A stretch of DNA of 22,487 nt from an uncultured Collinsella sp. (GTDB lineage: Bacteria > Actinomycetota > Coriobacteriia > Coriobacteriales > Coriobacteriaceae), in NCBI GenBank assembly GCA_958407465.1, contig CATYIV010000033.1, forward strand, positions 1 to 22,487. The letters run 5' to 3'. Numbering within the stretch: position 1 is the first letter of the stretch; every line of letters begins with the position of its first letter. A model generated the notes under the pieces. The model made no database searches, was not told the DNA's origin, and worked only from the letters and a program-made list of their open reading frames with translations. Both the position numbers and the translations under genes were made by a program. Shown piece after piece: positions 6,826 through 14,104 of the stretch.

Positions 6826-7836
6826 CTACTCGGCCGTTACAGTGATGTTCTCCCGGTGCGCGCGGATGACATCCCAGCCAAAGTGCTCGACCAACTGCTC
6901 GGCAGAGCGCGGCGTGGTGTCCGGCGCGATGCCTGTTTGCCCGGCGAGCCAGCCCAGCAGTGCCTCGGGCGTGCCAAAGCGGGCGCGTAGTTCGCCCAGG
7001 TCCAGATCGCGGTCGCGCTTGGAAAGGCGACGGCCGTCCGGCGACATGAGCAGCGGAATGTGCGCGTAGTGCGGCGTGGGAAGTCCCAGCAGATGCTGCA
7101 GGTAGATTTGGCGCGGCGTGGAGCCCAGCAGGTCGCATCCGCGCACGACCTCGGTGACGCCCATGGCGGCGTCATCGACCACCACGGCTAGCTGATAGGC
7201 AAACACGCCGTCGCTGCGGCGCACCAAAAAGTCGCCGCATTCGGTGGCGAGCGCCTCGCATTGGGCACCATACGTGCGGTCCACAAATTCGACCACATCG
7301 TCTGCGAGGTCGTCGACGGCGGGCACGCGCAGGCGCGTGGCCGGAGCGCGCAGGATGCTGCGGCGGGCAACCTCCTCGGCAGAAAGGCCTCGGCAGGCGC
7401 CGCGATAGATGGGCGTGCCGTCGCTGGCGTGCGGTGCGCTCGCGGCGTGGAGCTCGGCGCGCGTGCAAAAGCAGGGGTAGGTGAGGCCGGCGTCTTGCAG
7501 CTGGTGCAGGGCGTCCTCGTACAAGTCCAGGCGATCGTGCTGGTAGTAGGGGCCTTCGTCCCACTCAAGCCCCAGCCAGGCCAGGTCGTCAATCAGTTGA
7601 GCGGCAAGTTCCGGACGCTTGCAGCGATCGTCCAGGTCCTCGATGCGCAGTACGATGCGGCCGTCCTGCCTGCGGGCCGAAAGCCACGCGCACAGGCAAC
7701 TGAACACGTTGCCCAAGTGCATGCGGCCCGAGGGCGACGGGGCAAAGCGGCCCACGACGGGCGCGGGGGCAGAGGCGGGCGGCATCGCTGACGCGTCCGC
7801 GGCGTGTGTTGCTATGTTGCGTGCGTTGATATCCAT
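6826..7836 (-). CDS. gluQ: Glutamyl-Q tRNA(Asp) synthetase
   Basis: This class I synthetase paralogue (GluQRS/YadB) activates glutamate and attaches it to the queuosine base at position 34 of tRNA-Asp; it lacks the anticodon-binding domain of GltX. The 336 residues show FAPSPSGRMHLGN (HIGH motif, 40-43), RIEDLDD, the zinc site Cys122-x-Cys124 ... Tyr144-x3-Cys148 typical of GluQRS, and RLSKRD (KMSKS, 270-275). It is slightly longer than the usual 290-310 residues, with an Ala-rich N-terminal extension of about 25 residues. The open frame continues upstream to 8100, but the ATG at 7836 sits exactly 7 bases after a TATACT box, so I take it as a leaderless start. It stands alone, convergent with the phosphoesterase pair. 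Confidence 0.92.
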   Translation of the reverse strand: MDINARNIATHAADASAMPPASAPAPVVGRFAPSPSGRMHLGNVFSCLCAWLSARRQDGRIVLRIEDLDDRCKRPELAAQLIDDLAWLGLEWDEGPYYQHDRLDLYEDALHQLQDAGLTYPCFCTRAELHAASAPHASDGTPIYRGACRGLSAEEVARRSILRAPATRLRVPAVDDLADDVVEFVDRTYGAQCEALATECGDFLVRRSDGVFAYQLAVVVDDAAMGVTEVVRGCDLLGSTPRQIYLQHLLGLPTPHYAHIPLLMSPDGRRLSKRDRDLDLGELRARFGTPEALLGWLAGQTGIAPDTTPRSAEQLVEHFGWDVIRAHRENITVTAE

Positions 7837-7843
7837 GCGGACG

Positions 7844-7849
7844 AGTATA
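7844..7849 (-). promoter_or_regulatory. -10 box giving a leaderless gluQ transcript
   Basis: TATACT on the minus strand is separated from the ATG at 7836 by 7 bases, so the predicted transcription start coincides with the A of the start codon. No ribosome binding site lies upstream and the -35 region is weak (GTCTCC). Confidence 0.5.
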
Positions 7850-7973
7850 GCGCGGGGCGCGGTGGGGGAGACGCTGCCGTGGCCTGCAAGTTGCCGAGGC
7901 CGCGCGTTGCGCGTGCCGGACCACCGGCTCGACAGCTCGATCGCCGCCCGCCAGCCCAACCCCTCAAACGACA

Positions 7974-8009
7974 GAAACCCCGGCAGCTCTTCGCAACTGC
8001 CGGGGTTTC
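7974..8009. repeat. Perfect 13-bp GC-rich hairpin
   Basis: Arms 7974-7986 and 7997-8009 (GAAACCCCGGCAG and its complement) enclose a 10-base loop. It looks like a strong terminator stem but no gene ends here and no T-run of note follows on either strand. It is followed at once by GCGGAAAAGGGGGACATGATT, part of the GGGGAC-type repeat vocabulary in this window. Confidence 0.65.
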
Positions 8010-8042
8010 CGCGGAAAAGGGGGACATGATTCTCGAGCGAAC

Positions 8043-8089
8043 GGCAAAGGGGCAAACCGCTTTCGCTCAACTGTTTTATGCCCCTTGCC
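8043..8089. repeat. Imperfect inverted repeat with GGGGCA arms
   Basis: GGCAAAGGGGCA (8043-8054) pairs with TGCCCCTTGCC (8079-8089) with a single bulged A. The 24-base loop is unpaired apart from weak inner pairing. Probably part of a REP-type intergenic repeat. Confidence 0.5.
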
Positions 8090-8189
8090 CGCGGGCTCAA
8101 TCAGAGCGCGTCGCAGCAACACAAAGCCGCTACACCTGTGACGGAGCTGTGAAGTGGTATCTATCGTTGGCGCATGCCATGCCAAAGAG

Positions 8190-8231
8190 TGTCCCTAACG
8201 ACTAGTCATTTAAGAACGTCCCCAATGACTA
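8190..8231. repeat. 42-bp dispersed repeat, copy A
   Basis: This is nearly identical to 10388-10429 in the same orientation (38 of 42 bases). It contains the palindrome GACTAGTC, then TAGTCATT (8203-8210) which can pair with AATGACTA (8224-8231) around a loop holding GTCCCC. A further AATGACTA follows within 12 bases. Upstream of the DUF2207 gene. Confidence 0.8.
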
Positions 8232-8363
8232 CCCAATGACTAGCTGCTGGCGGCGAGCGTGACTTTCATCTCGTTTGGCGCTCCGGTCGCCTAGATATTC
8301 GTCATGTGCGCCCGTAAACGTGGGACAATGACGCTGTTGGTATCACAGACAAAGGATGTGCCT

Positions 8364-10307
8364 ATGAACGCCCCCGTTGCCAAGACCTGTCGGCAGCGCC
8401 GCCTATTCGCGCGATTCGCTTCCGTCTGCGCACTCGTCGCGCTTGCGTTGTTGCTGCTGCCTGTCGCCGCGCACGCCGACGGCTACTCCATGACCCAGAC
8501 CTATATCAGTGCCACGGTCGAGGCCGATGGATCGCTGACCGTTGTCGAGGGACGCCAGTTTGATTTCGACGACGACATCAACGGCGTGTTTTGGGAGATC
8601 AATACGGGCTCCAACCAGCAGGGCGGCACGGCGGGCGTCGACGTGCTGAGTGTCGAGGAAGAGGACACCGCGTTTAACAAAGTCGATAGCGCGAACAAGG
8701 GCGACTCTGGCGTCTACACGGTCGAGCAGACCGGTGACGGCGTAAGGATTAAGGTGTTCAGCCCTCACGAGAGCGGCGACAGCGCAATCTACTACGTGAG
8801 CTACACCATGACCGGTGCGGTTATGAACTGGGCCGATACCGCCGAGCTCTACTGGAAGTTCGTAGGTGACGGCTGGTCTGCGGATTCCGATGACGTCGAG
8901 ATGGAAGTGTGCTTCGCGAATGCCGCTGCCGGGACGGCGGCCGTCAAGGGCGATAACTTCCGCGCATGGGGCCATGGTCCGCTGACGGGCGACGTGTCGC
9001 TCGATGAGGACGAGCCCATGGTCACCTATACCATTCCCTGCGTGCACCAGGGCGAATTCGCCGAGGCACGCATCGCCTTCCCTAGCGACTGGGTGCCGCA
9101 GCTTGCCGCTTCGGGCGAAGAGCGCATGTCAACGATCCTGAGCGAAGAGAAGGAATGGGCCGACGAAGCTAACGCCCGCCGCGCTCACGCTCGCATGATT
9201 GCCAATGCACTTGCCGTGCTAAGTGTTGTTGCGGCGGTGGCCTTTACCGGCACAATCGTTATGCTCAAGCTGCGCAAGCGCAAGCCCAAGCCGCTTTTCC
9301 AGGACGAATATTTCCGCGATGTGCCTTCGGCCGACCATCCCGCCGTGCTTTCGGCCCTCATGAGCTGGAACGAGGTGCCCGATCAGGCATATATCGCCAC
9401 GCTCATGAAGCTCACTGACGACCGTGTGATCAAGCTGGAGCAGGCGACCGTGACCAAGGCCAAGAAGGGTCTGTTGGGGCGTGAAAAAGAAGAGCAGACG
9501 TATCGCGTGACGGTGAGTGATGCGGGCTGGAAGTCGGCCAAGGGCATTGACCACATGGTGCTCAAGGTCTTCTTTGCCGGTACTAAGCCTGACGAGAACG
9601 GCGATCGCTCGCGCACGTTCGACGAGCTGCAGCACTACGTCAAGCAGCACGCTACACCCGTGGGCGACAAGCTCGAGGACTATCAGAACACCGTTAAGGG
9701 CAAGCTGGCCGATAGCGAGTACGTTGCCTCAGACGGCATTGTTGCAATGGTGTTTTGCCTGGTTCTTGGTATCCTGATTGCCTTTGTTCCCGTGGGATCC
9801 ATCTTCTTTACCGATGGCGCACAGGCGAACATTACCGCCGCGGTTATCTCGGTGCCGATTGTGCTGGTGGGTATCGGCGTGGGCCTTACGTTCCGCCGCT
9901 TTACGCCGGAGGGCGCCGAGGTGGCGGCTCGCTGCAAGGCGCTCAAGCATTGGCTCGAGGATTTCACACGCCTAAAGGAAGCCGTCCCGGGCGATTTGGT
10001 GCTGTGGAACAAGCTGCTGGTGATGGGCGTTGCCCTGGGCGTTTCGAAAGAAGTGCTGCGACAGCTGGCCGAGGCCGTGCCTGCGGACCTGCGCAACAGC
10101 GACGATTTCTACGACAACTACCCCTGCTACTGGTGGTATTACCATCACTACGGCAACGAGTCTCCGCTCGATTCGTTCAACGATGTGTATCACGAGACCA
10201 TCCGCGAGCTGGCTTCGAGCTCCGATAGCTCGAGCGGCGGCAGCGGCGGCGGCTTCTCTGGCGGCGGTGGTGGCGGCGTCGGCGGAGGCGGCGGCGGAAC
10301 GTTCTAG
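8364..10307 (+). CDS. DUF2207 secreted-loop membrane protein
   Basis: This 647-residue protein of the DUF2207 family has unknown biochemical role and an envelope location. A signal peptide (1-38, basic start, Leu/Ala core, AHA cleavage site) leads into an extracytoplasmic DUF2207 domain of about 240 residues rich in Asp/Glu. A membrane helix at about 278-302 is followed by a basic RKRKPK stop-transfer, a cytoplasmic domain, two more helices (about 458-482 and 488-510), an aromatic segment (YPCYWWYYHHYG) and a Gly/Ser tail ending in runs of GGGGG, as is typical for the family. Start at ATG 8364 has AAAGGA 7 bases upstream; the frame is open to 8304 but without a site. It stands alone with its own terminator and is bracketed by two copies of a 42-bp repeat. 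Confidence 0.9.
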   Translation: MNAPVAKTCRQRRLFARFASVCALVALALLLLPVAAHADGYSMTQTYISATVEADGSLTVVEGRQFDFDDDINGVFWEINTGSNQQGGTAGVDVLSVEEEDTAFNKVDSANKGDSGVYTVEQTGDGVRIKVFSPHESGDSAIYYVSYTMTGAVMNWADTAELYWKFVGDGWSADSDDVEMEVCFANAAAGTAAVKGDNFRAWGHGPLTGDVSLDEDEPMVTYTIPCVHQGEFAEARIAFPSDWVPQLAASGEERMSTILSEEKEWADEANARRAHARMIANALAVLSVVAAVAFTGTIVMLKLRKRKPKPLFQDEYFRDVPSADHPAVLSALMSWNEVPDQAYIATLMKLTDDRVIKLEQATVTKAKKGLLGREKEEQTYRVTVSDAGWKSAKGIDHMVLKVFFAGTKPDENGDRSRTFDELQHYVKQHATPVGDKLEDYQNTVKGKLADSEYVASDGIVAMVFCLVLGILIAFVPVGSIFFTDGAQANITAAVISVPIVLVGIGVGLTFRRFTPEGAEVAARCKALKHWLEDFTRLKEAVPGDLVLWNKLLVMGVALGVSKEVLRQLAEAVPADLRNSDDFYDNYPCYWWYYHHYGNESPLDSFNDVYHETIRELASSSDSSSGGSGGGFSGGGGGGVGGGGGGTF

Positions 10308-10322
10308 CGCGCTCTGATTTTT

Positions 10323-10367
10323 GGGATGGATCTTCTCCGGCGACTGCCGACGGATCCATCCCATTTT
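10323..10367 (+). terminator. Terminator of the DUF2207 gene
   Basis: GGGATGGATC (10323-10332) pairs perfectly with GATCCATCCC (10353-10362), followed by ATTTTC. It begins 15 bases after the stop codon. The 20-base loop can partly pair. Confidence 0.75.
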
Positions 10368-10387
10368 CATGCGCTACCTACGAAGGC

Positions 10388-10429
10388 TGTCCCCAGCGAC
10401 TAGTCATTTAAGAACGTCCCCAACGACTA
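10388..10429. repeat. 42-bp dispersed repeat, copy B
   Basis: Direct copy of 8190-8231 with four substitutions. Its hairpin TAGTCATT/AACGACTA has one mismatch as plus-strand RNA, but the minus-strand RNA would form a G-U pair there, so the minus strand may be the structured one. Both copies are followed within about 15 bases by GCTGCTGG. Confidence 0.8.
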
Positions 10430-10445
10430 GGTATGGCTGCTGGGC

Positions 10446-11087
10446 CTAGACGGTTAGGTCCAATTCGTAGAGGAAGCTTTCGCGCGGCATGGCGTGGCGG
10501 CGTTCCTCGCGGTTGGCGCGGTGCGTGGCGGTGCGCTTAAAGCCATGCAACTCGTAGAACTTCCACGAGCAGTTGGAATCGGTGTACAGGTGTGCGCTGG
10601 TCGCCCCGCGCGAGGACAGGTGCGAGACCGCGGCGTCGAGCAGAACCGTGCCAACGCCCAGGCCATGGACATCGCGATCCACGGCAAGCAGCGTGACCTC
10701 GTTGTCGTGCGGCAACGGGCTTCTTTCGAGCAGGCGGTTGTTGGTTCGGATGGTTGCGCGCACAAACGAGAGATACTCGGCGCACGACTCGGGTTCTAGC
10801 TCGCGCATCTGCGACAGCAGTGCACGCTCAGTATCCATCCAATGTTCGTTGACGCTAGCGCCGGAGCTCTGTCCTGCGCGTGCAAGCGCAATGCCGCGCG
10901 CCTGACCGTCGATTACGGCAACCTGCGAAAACGTCGAGGAAGAAAGGCAGTAGGCAAGGTCGCACGCGGCTTCGAGGCGGTTATACTCATCGTTATCCGA
11001 GTTGTTGTGCCAAAGCTGCTGCAGAATCAACGCGATGGCGTCGAAGTCTTCGGTATCAAACGGTCGGTAGAGAACCCGCGAGACCAT
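10446..11087 (-). CDS. GNAT-family N-acetyltransferase
   Basis: This 213-residue GNAT acetyltransferase transfers acetyl from acetyl-CoA to an amine that cannot be predicted. The core is C-terminal: a beta strand VTLLAVDRDVHG runs into the acetyl-CoA pyrophosphate loop GLGVGTVLLDAAVSHL (motif A, near 140-155). Motif B follows, NCSWKFYELHGFKR, which is the usual end of the fold. The N-terminal 100 residues (MVSRVLYRPFDTEDFDAI ...) contain a predicted helical region that is longer than in minimal GNATs. ATG 11087 has GAGG 4 bases upstream on the minus strand. It is a single gene, convergent with DUF2207 and divergent from purH. Confidence 0.88.
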   Translation of the reverse strand: MVSRVLYRPFDTEDFDAIALILQQLWHNNSDNDEYNRLEAACDLAYCLSSSTFSQVAVIDGQARGIALARAGQSSGASVNEHWMDTERALLSQMRELEPESCAEYLSFVRATIRTNNRLLERSPLPHDNEVTLLAVDRDVHGLGVGTVLLDAAVSHLSSRGATSAHLYTDSNCSWKFYELHGFKRTATHRANREERRHAMPRESFLYELDLTV

Positions 11088-11364
11088 GGTGCCTCTTTCT
11101 TTTGCGGATGCATATCGAGCACAGTTCTACCACGCTATTGGCATCTAATTATGGTGCCCCTGTGTTCCATGAACTCACCGTGCCCGGTGCCGTGCCCATC
11201 CCCTCCGCTCGCAAACTTTTTCTGCATATGCGCCCGTTGCGGGGTGCATCGATGCGCTCGATGCGCTACATTGAATCAGTATTTTCAATGCCGCTGCGCG
11301 AGCGCTGCAGATCGACGTATCACCGACTCACAGAGCACGGCGGCGTACCAGACAGGAGGACTGC

Positions 11365-12972
11365 ATGGGATCTGATGTGAAGATCGCGCGCGCGTTGATC
11401 TCGGTTACCGATAAGACGGGCGTCGTCGATTTCGCACGGACGCTGGTTGACGACTTTGGCGTCGAGATCATCTCTACGGGCGGCACGGCTCGTGCCATCG
11501 AGGACGCGGGCGTTCCCGTAACCCCCATCGAGGAGTTCACGGGCTATCCCGAGATGATGGACGGCCGCGTTAAGACCCTGCACCCCAAGGTTCACGGCGC
11601 GCTGCTGGCCCGCCGCGATTCCGAGCAGCACATGCAGGAGGCGGCACAGCACGGCATTAAGCTGATCGACCTGGTCGTCGTCAACCTGTACGAGTTCGAG
11701 AAGACCGTCGCCAACCCCGAGGTCACCTTCGCGGATGCCATTGAGCACATCGACATCGGTGGCCCCTCTATGCTGCGCTCTGCCGCCAAGAACGCCGCGA
11801 GCGTTACCGTCATCTCCGACCCGGCCGACTATGATGCCGTCCTGGCCGAGATGCGCGAGACCGGTGGCTGCACCACGCTTTCCACCCGTCGTCGCCTGCA
11901 GGTGAAGGTCTACCAGACCACCGCCGCCTACGACACGGCTATCTCCCGTTGGCTCGCCGCCCACGCAAGCGACGTGGCGGACACCTCTGCCAAGCTCGAG
12001 ATCTCGCTGGAGAAGGTCGACGACCTGCGCTATGGCGAGAATCCTCAGCAGAAGGCCACGGTCTATCGCTTTGCCGAGGGCTGCGAGAATACCGCGAGCT
12101 CGCAGTTCCCGCTCGTGGGCTCCGAGCAGATCCAGGGCAAGCCGCTCAGCTACAACAACTATCTGGATGCCGACGCCGCTTGGAACCTAGTCCGCGAGTT
12201 CGACGAGCCGGCCTGCGTGATCCTCAAGCATCAGAACCCCTGCGGCTCCGCCGTGGCCGAGGACATCACGGCCGCCTACGACCGCGCCTTCGCCTGCGAT
12301 CCCAAGAGCGCCTTCGGCGGCATCATCGCCTGCAACCGCGAGGTTCCCTATGAGCTGGTTGAGCACTTTGCCGATCAGAACAAGCAGTTCGTCGAGGTTA
12401 TCATCGCTCCGAGCTACACTGCCGAGGCGCTCGAGCGCATGGCCAAGCGCCCCAACCTGCGCGTGCTGGCCACCGGCGGCGTGGACCACGGCGCCCAGGT
12501 GGAGCTGCGCTCCGTCGACGGCGGCATGCTGGTGCAGGAGGTCGACCACGTGACCGAGGATCCTGCGACCTTTACGTTCCCCACCGACCGCAAGCCCACC
12601 GACGCCGAGATGGCCGAGCTCGAGTTTGCCTGGAAGGTCTGCAAGGGCGTCAAGTCCAACGCCATCCTGGTTTCCAAGGGTAAGGCCGGCATTGGCATGG
12701 GCCCGGGTCAGCCCAACCGCGTTGACTCTGCGCTGCTTGCCTGCGAGCGCGCCGAGGACTTCTGCGAGCGCGAGGGCGTGGAGAAGGGCGGCTTTGCCTG
12801 TGCAAGCGACGCGTTCTTCCCGTTCCGCGACAACGTCGACGTGCTCGCCGCGCACGGCGTGACCTGCATCATCCAGCCCGGCGGCTCCAAGCGCGACGAC
12901 GAGAGCGTCCAGGCCTGCAACGAGCATGGTATTGCGATGGTCTTCACAGGGGCCAGGCATTTTAGGCACTAG
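11365..12972 (+). CDS. purH: Bifunctional AICAR formyltransferase/IMP cyclohydrolase
   Basis: The enzyme catalyses the last two steps of purine synthesis: AICAR plus 10-formyl-THF to FAICAR, then ring closure to IMP. Its 535 residues match the usual 510-535. The N-terminal IMP cyclohydrolase/MGS-like domain (1 to about 200) starts ALISVTDKTG and has STGGTARAI and GRVKTLHPKVHG. The C-terminal transformylase has LRYGENPQQKA, the catalytic Lys-His pair in ILKHQNPCG, KSAFGGI, and ends MVFTGARHFRH. Start ATG 11365 has a perfect AGGAGG 5 bases upstream. It stands alone with no other pur gene in view. The 277-base upstream region has a small inverted repeat (ATTGAA/TTCAAT, 11270-11289) but no ZTP riboswitch that I could recognise. 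Confidence 0.97.
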   Translation: MGSDVKIARALISVTDKTGVVDFARTLVDDFGVEIISTGGTARAIEDAGVPVTPIEEFTGYPEMMDGRVKTLHPKVHGALLARRDSEQHMQEAAQHGIKLIDLVVVNLYEFEKTVANPEVTFADAIEHIDIGGPSMLRSAAKNAASVTVISDPADYDAVLAEMRETGGCTTLSTRRRLQVKVYQTTAAYDTAISRWLAAHASDVADTSAKLEISLEKVDDLRYGENPQQKATVYRFAEGCENTASSQFPLVGSEQIQGKPLSYNNYLDADAAWNLVREFDEPACVILKHQNPCGSAVAEDITAAYDRAFACDPKSAFGGIIACNREVPYELVEHFADQNKQFVEVIIAPSYTAEALERMAKRPNLRVLATGGVDHGAQVELRSVDGGMLVQEVDHVTEDPATFTFPTDRKPTDAEMAELEFAWKVCKGVKSNAILVSKGKAGIGMGPGQPNRVDSALLACERAEDFCEREGVEKGGFACASDAFFPFRDNVDVLAAHGVTCIIQPGGSKRDDESVQACNEHGIAMVFTGARHFRH

Positions 12973-12976
12973 AGGC

Positions 12977-13071
12977 TTTCCCAAGCACCCGACCTTGCCC
13001 CTCAAACCGTCGCTTGCGTACATTTAGTACGCGGCGCTCCTCTTTCGGGGCAATCTCGGGCACTTGGAAAA
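12977..13071. repeat. Long imperfect hairpin after purH
   Basis: Arms 12977-13001 and 13047-13071 are largely complementary (the blocks TTTCC, CCCGA and TTGCCCC pair). The tip is a perfect 6-bp stem, GCGTAC (13016-13021) with GTACGC (13027-13032), around an ATTTA loop. It starts 4 bases after the purH stop. It may stabilise the 3' end or be a dispersed REP-type element. Confidence 0.65.
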
Positions 13072-13073
13072 CC

Positions 13074-13103
13074 CTTAATGGGATGTTGTTCTATCCCATT
13101 AAG
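13074..13103. repeat. Perfect 11-bp hairpin
   Basis: CTTAATGGGAT (13074-13084) pairs with ATCCCATTAAG (13093-13103) with an 8-base loop. No T-run follows. It is the second of three hairpins between purH and the next gene. Confidence 0.65.
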
Positions 13104-13143
13104 CCGATCGGTCGCCTGACCGTATCGTCAAAATAATCTCTGC

Positions 13144-13179
13144 AAAAGACGGCTGCTCCGTTTGGAGGGCCGTCTTTTT
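13144..13179 (+). terminator. Rho-independent terminator downstream of purH
   Basis: AAAAGACGGC (13144-13153) pairs with GCCGTCTTTT (13169-13178), an inner CTCC/GGAG stem closes a GTTT loop, and five T's end the structure. It is a textbook intrinsic terminator, 170 bases after the purH stop. Its end overlaps the next promoter. Confidence 0.9.
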
Positions 13180-13187
13180 GGTATAAG
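13179..13187 (+). promoter_or_regulatory. Extended -10 promoter fused to the terminator
   Basis: TGGTATAAG is an extended -10 element (TG-n-TATAAG) beginning at the last base of the terminator T-run; the -35 region falls in the terminator stem (GTTTGG). The predicted start near 13194 gives a leader of about 25 bases before ATG 13220. Confidence 0.6.
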
Positions 13188-13219
13188 AGGACGGAATGAC
13201 TAACACGAAAGGTATGACC

Positions 13220-13927
13220 ATGCCCCAGATTGATGATGCCGAGCTGTTTGGCAATGCCGAGGATCAGCGTGCGTACGAGGACTTTTGCGCCAATCAGGAG
13301 GCGGTCGAGAAGTTTACGCTCGACAAGCCCGCGCTTGTCTGCCGTTGGCGCATGTCCAACAAAAAGGTGCCCATGCTCAACCGCCACATTCGCGCGCTGT
13401 CCGAGCGCCTGGTGCAGGGCGAGCCGCTTACCCACAACATGCTCAGCTGGGCCAAACAACACGTTGAGTGGTCGCTTGCCGAGGGTGATTACACCGCACA
13501 CGACGGCGTGCTCATGCTGGTGATCGACATCAACGGCAACGCCGCCATGACGGTGGGCGAGTACGAGCCGCTGGCCGATACGTCGGCCAAGGCGCTACGT
13601 GCCCGCTCCGCCGAGGCCCGCTCCGAGGCCGACGAAACCGGCGTGGCGCCCGAGCTGCTCGCCGCCGTCGATAACGGCGAGCTGGCCTTTGTGGCGCCAG
13701 CGGACGAGTGTCTGTGCGGCACGGCGACGCTCATTGAGCAGCTGGCCCAGACCAAGGGCATCCCGGTCACGCGCGTGGACATTCCCGCGCAGCTCAAGGG
13801 CGCGCTGTTCCTGGTGAGTGACGAGCACGGCGTGGTCCCCGCAACCGAGACGGACGCCGCCGAGGCCGACGCCGCCACGGTCGCCTTCTTCGCCGAAGGC
13901 TACGAAAAGCTCCGCGCCCGCCGCTAA
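13220..13927 (+). CDS. Unrecognised 235-residue cytoplasmic protein
   Basis: I cannot name this family with confidence. The protein is soluble and acidic with no signal or membrane helix. An alpha-helical N-terminal half has ALVCRWRMSNKKVPMLNRHI. A central strand-rich segment, HDGVLMLVIDINGNAAMT, is followed by an Ala/Arg/Glu helix. The C-terminal part has TRVDIPAQLKGALFLVSD, whose layout loosely recalls aminotransferase class IV-like folds; this is a guess. ATG 13220 has GAAAGG 7 bases upstream. Two earlier in-frame ATGs (13196 and 13214) would begin at the transcript start or only 1 base after the same site. Single gene between a terminator and a repeat. Confidence 0.75.
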   Translation: MPQIDDAELFGNAEDQRAYEDFCANQEAVEKFTLDKPALVCRWRMSNKKVPMLNRHIRALSERLVQGEPLTHNMLSWAKQHVEWSLAEGDYTAHDGVLMLVIDINGNAAMTVGEYEPLADTSAKALRARSAEARSEADETGVAPELLAAVDNGELAFVAPADECLCGTATLIEQLAQTKGIPVTRVDIPAQLKGALFLVSDEHGVVPATETDAAEADAATVAFFAEGYEKLRARR

Positions 13928-13971
13928 ATGATTTTTCTGGGACGGGGATTAAAGAATCATTTTGGTCCCCG
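13926..13971. repeat. Interleaved inverted repeat (pseudoknot-like)
   Basis: AAATGATT (13926-13933) is complementary to AATCATTT (13955-13962), and CGGGGA (13943-13948) to TCCCCG (13966-13971). The two pairs are interleaved, the arrangement of an H-type pseudoknot. The element overlaps the last two bases of the preceding stop codon and shares GGGAC/GTCCCC with the 42-bp repeats. Similar to dispersed REP-like sequences. Confidence 0.6.
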
Positions 13972-14066
13972 CCACCGCTGCGAGTGCGAGGCGGACAAAA
14001 CGCCCCCGCTCGCGAACAGTTCTGTCACCTGGCACCGCGCGAGGCGTGTACCTGCAGCTTTGCGGT

Positions 14067-14072
14067 CATAAT
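14067..14072 (+). promoter_or_regulatory. -10 box of the second two-component operon
   Basis: CATAAT is followed by GGGACA. The same ATAATGGGACA string occurs at the -10 position before uppP. The predicted start lies about 26 bases before ATG 14105, and AGGGGAG (14090-14096) is the ribosome binding site. The -35 is not recognisable. Confidence 0.5.
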
Positions 14073-14104
14073 GGGACAAGACAACCAAGAGGGGAGCGGA
14101 ATCA

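Larger units (their letters stand above)
7837..8363. other. 527-base gene-free stretch rich in hairpins
   Basis: Between the divergent gluQ and DUF2207 genes there is no convincing coding frame. It contains the gluQ -10 box, a 13-bp hairpin at 7974-8009, an imperfect inverted repeat at 8043-8089, copy A of a 42-bp repeat at 8190-8231, and AAAGGA (8351-8356) for DUF2207. I could not place a confident promoter for the DUF2207 gene. Confidence 0.55.

Noticed and set aside
7837..8205. N-terminal extension of gluQ to 8100 and plus-strand frames here
   Set aside because: GluQRS homologues begin near the HIGH motif; the extension crosses a hairpin and the -10 box, and the plus-strand frames show no motif.
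8190..8242. CRISPR-like array from repeated AATGACTA words
   Set aside because: The words are too short and irregularly spaced, there are no unique spacers of equal length, and no cas gene is near.
11088..11364. Possible ZTP or purine riboswitch upstream of purH
   Set aside because: I could not find the conserved core of either class; only a 6-bp inverted repeat at 11270-11289 is visible.
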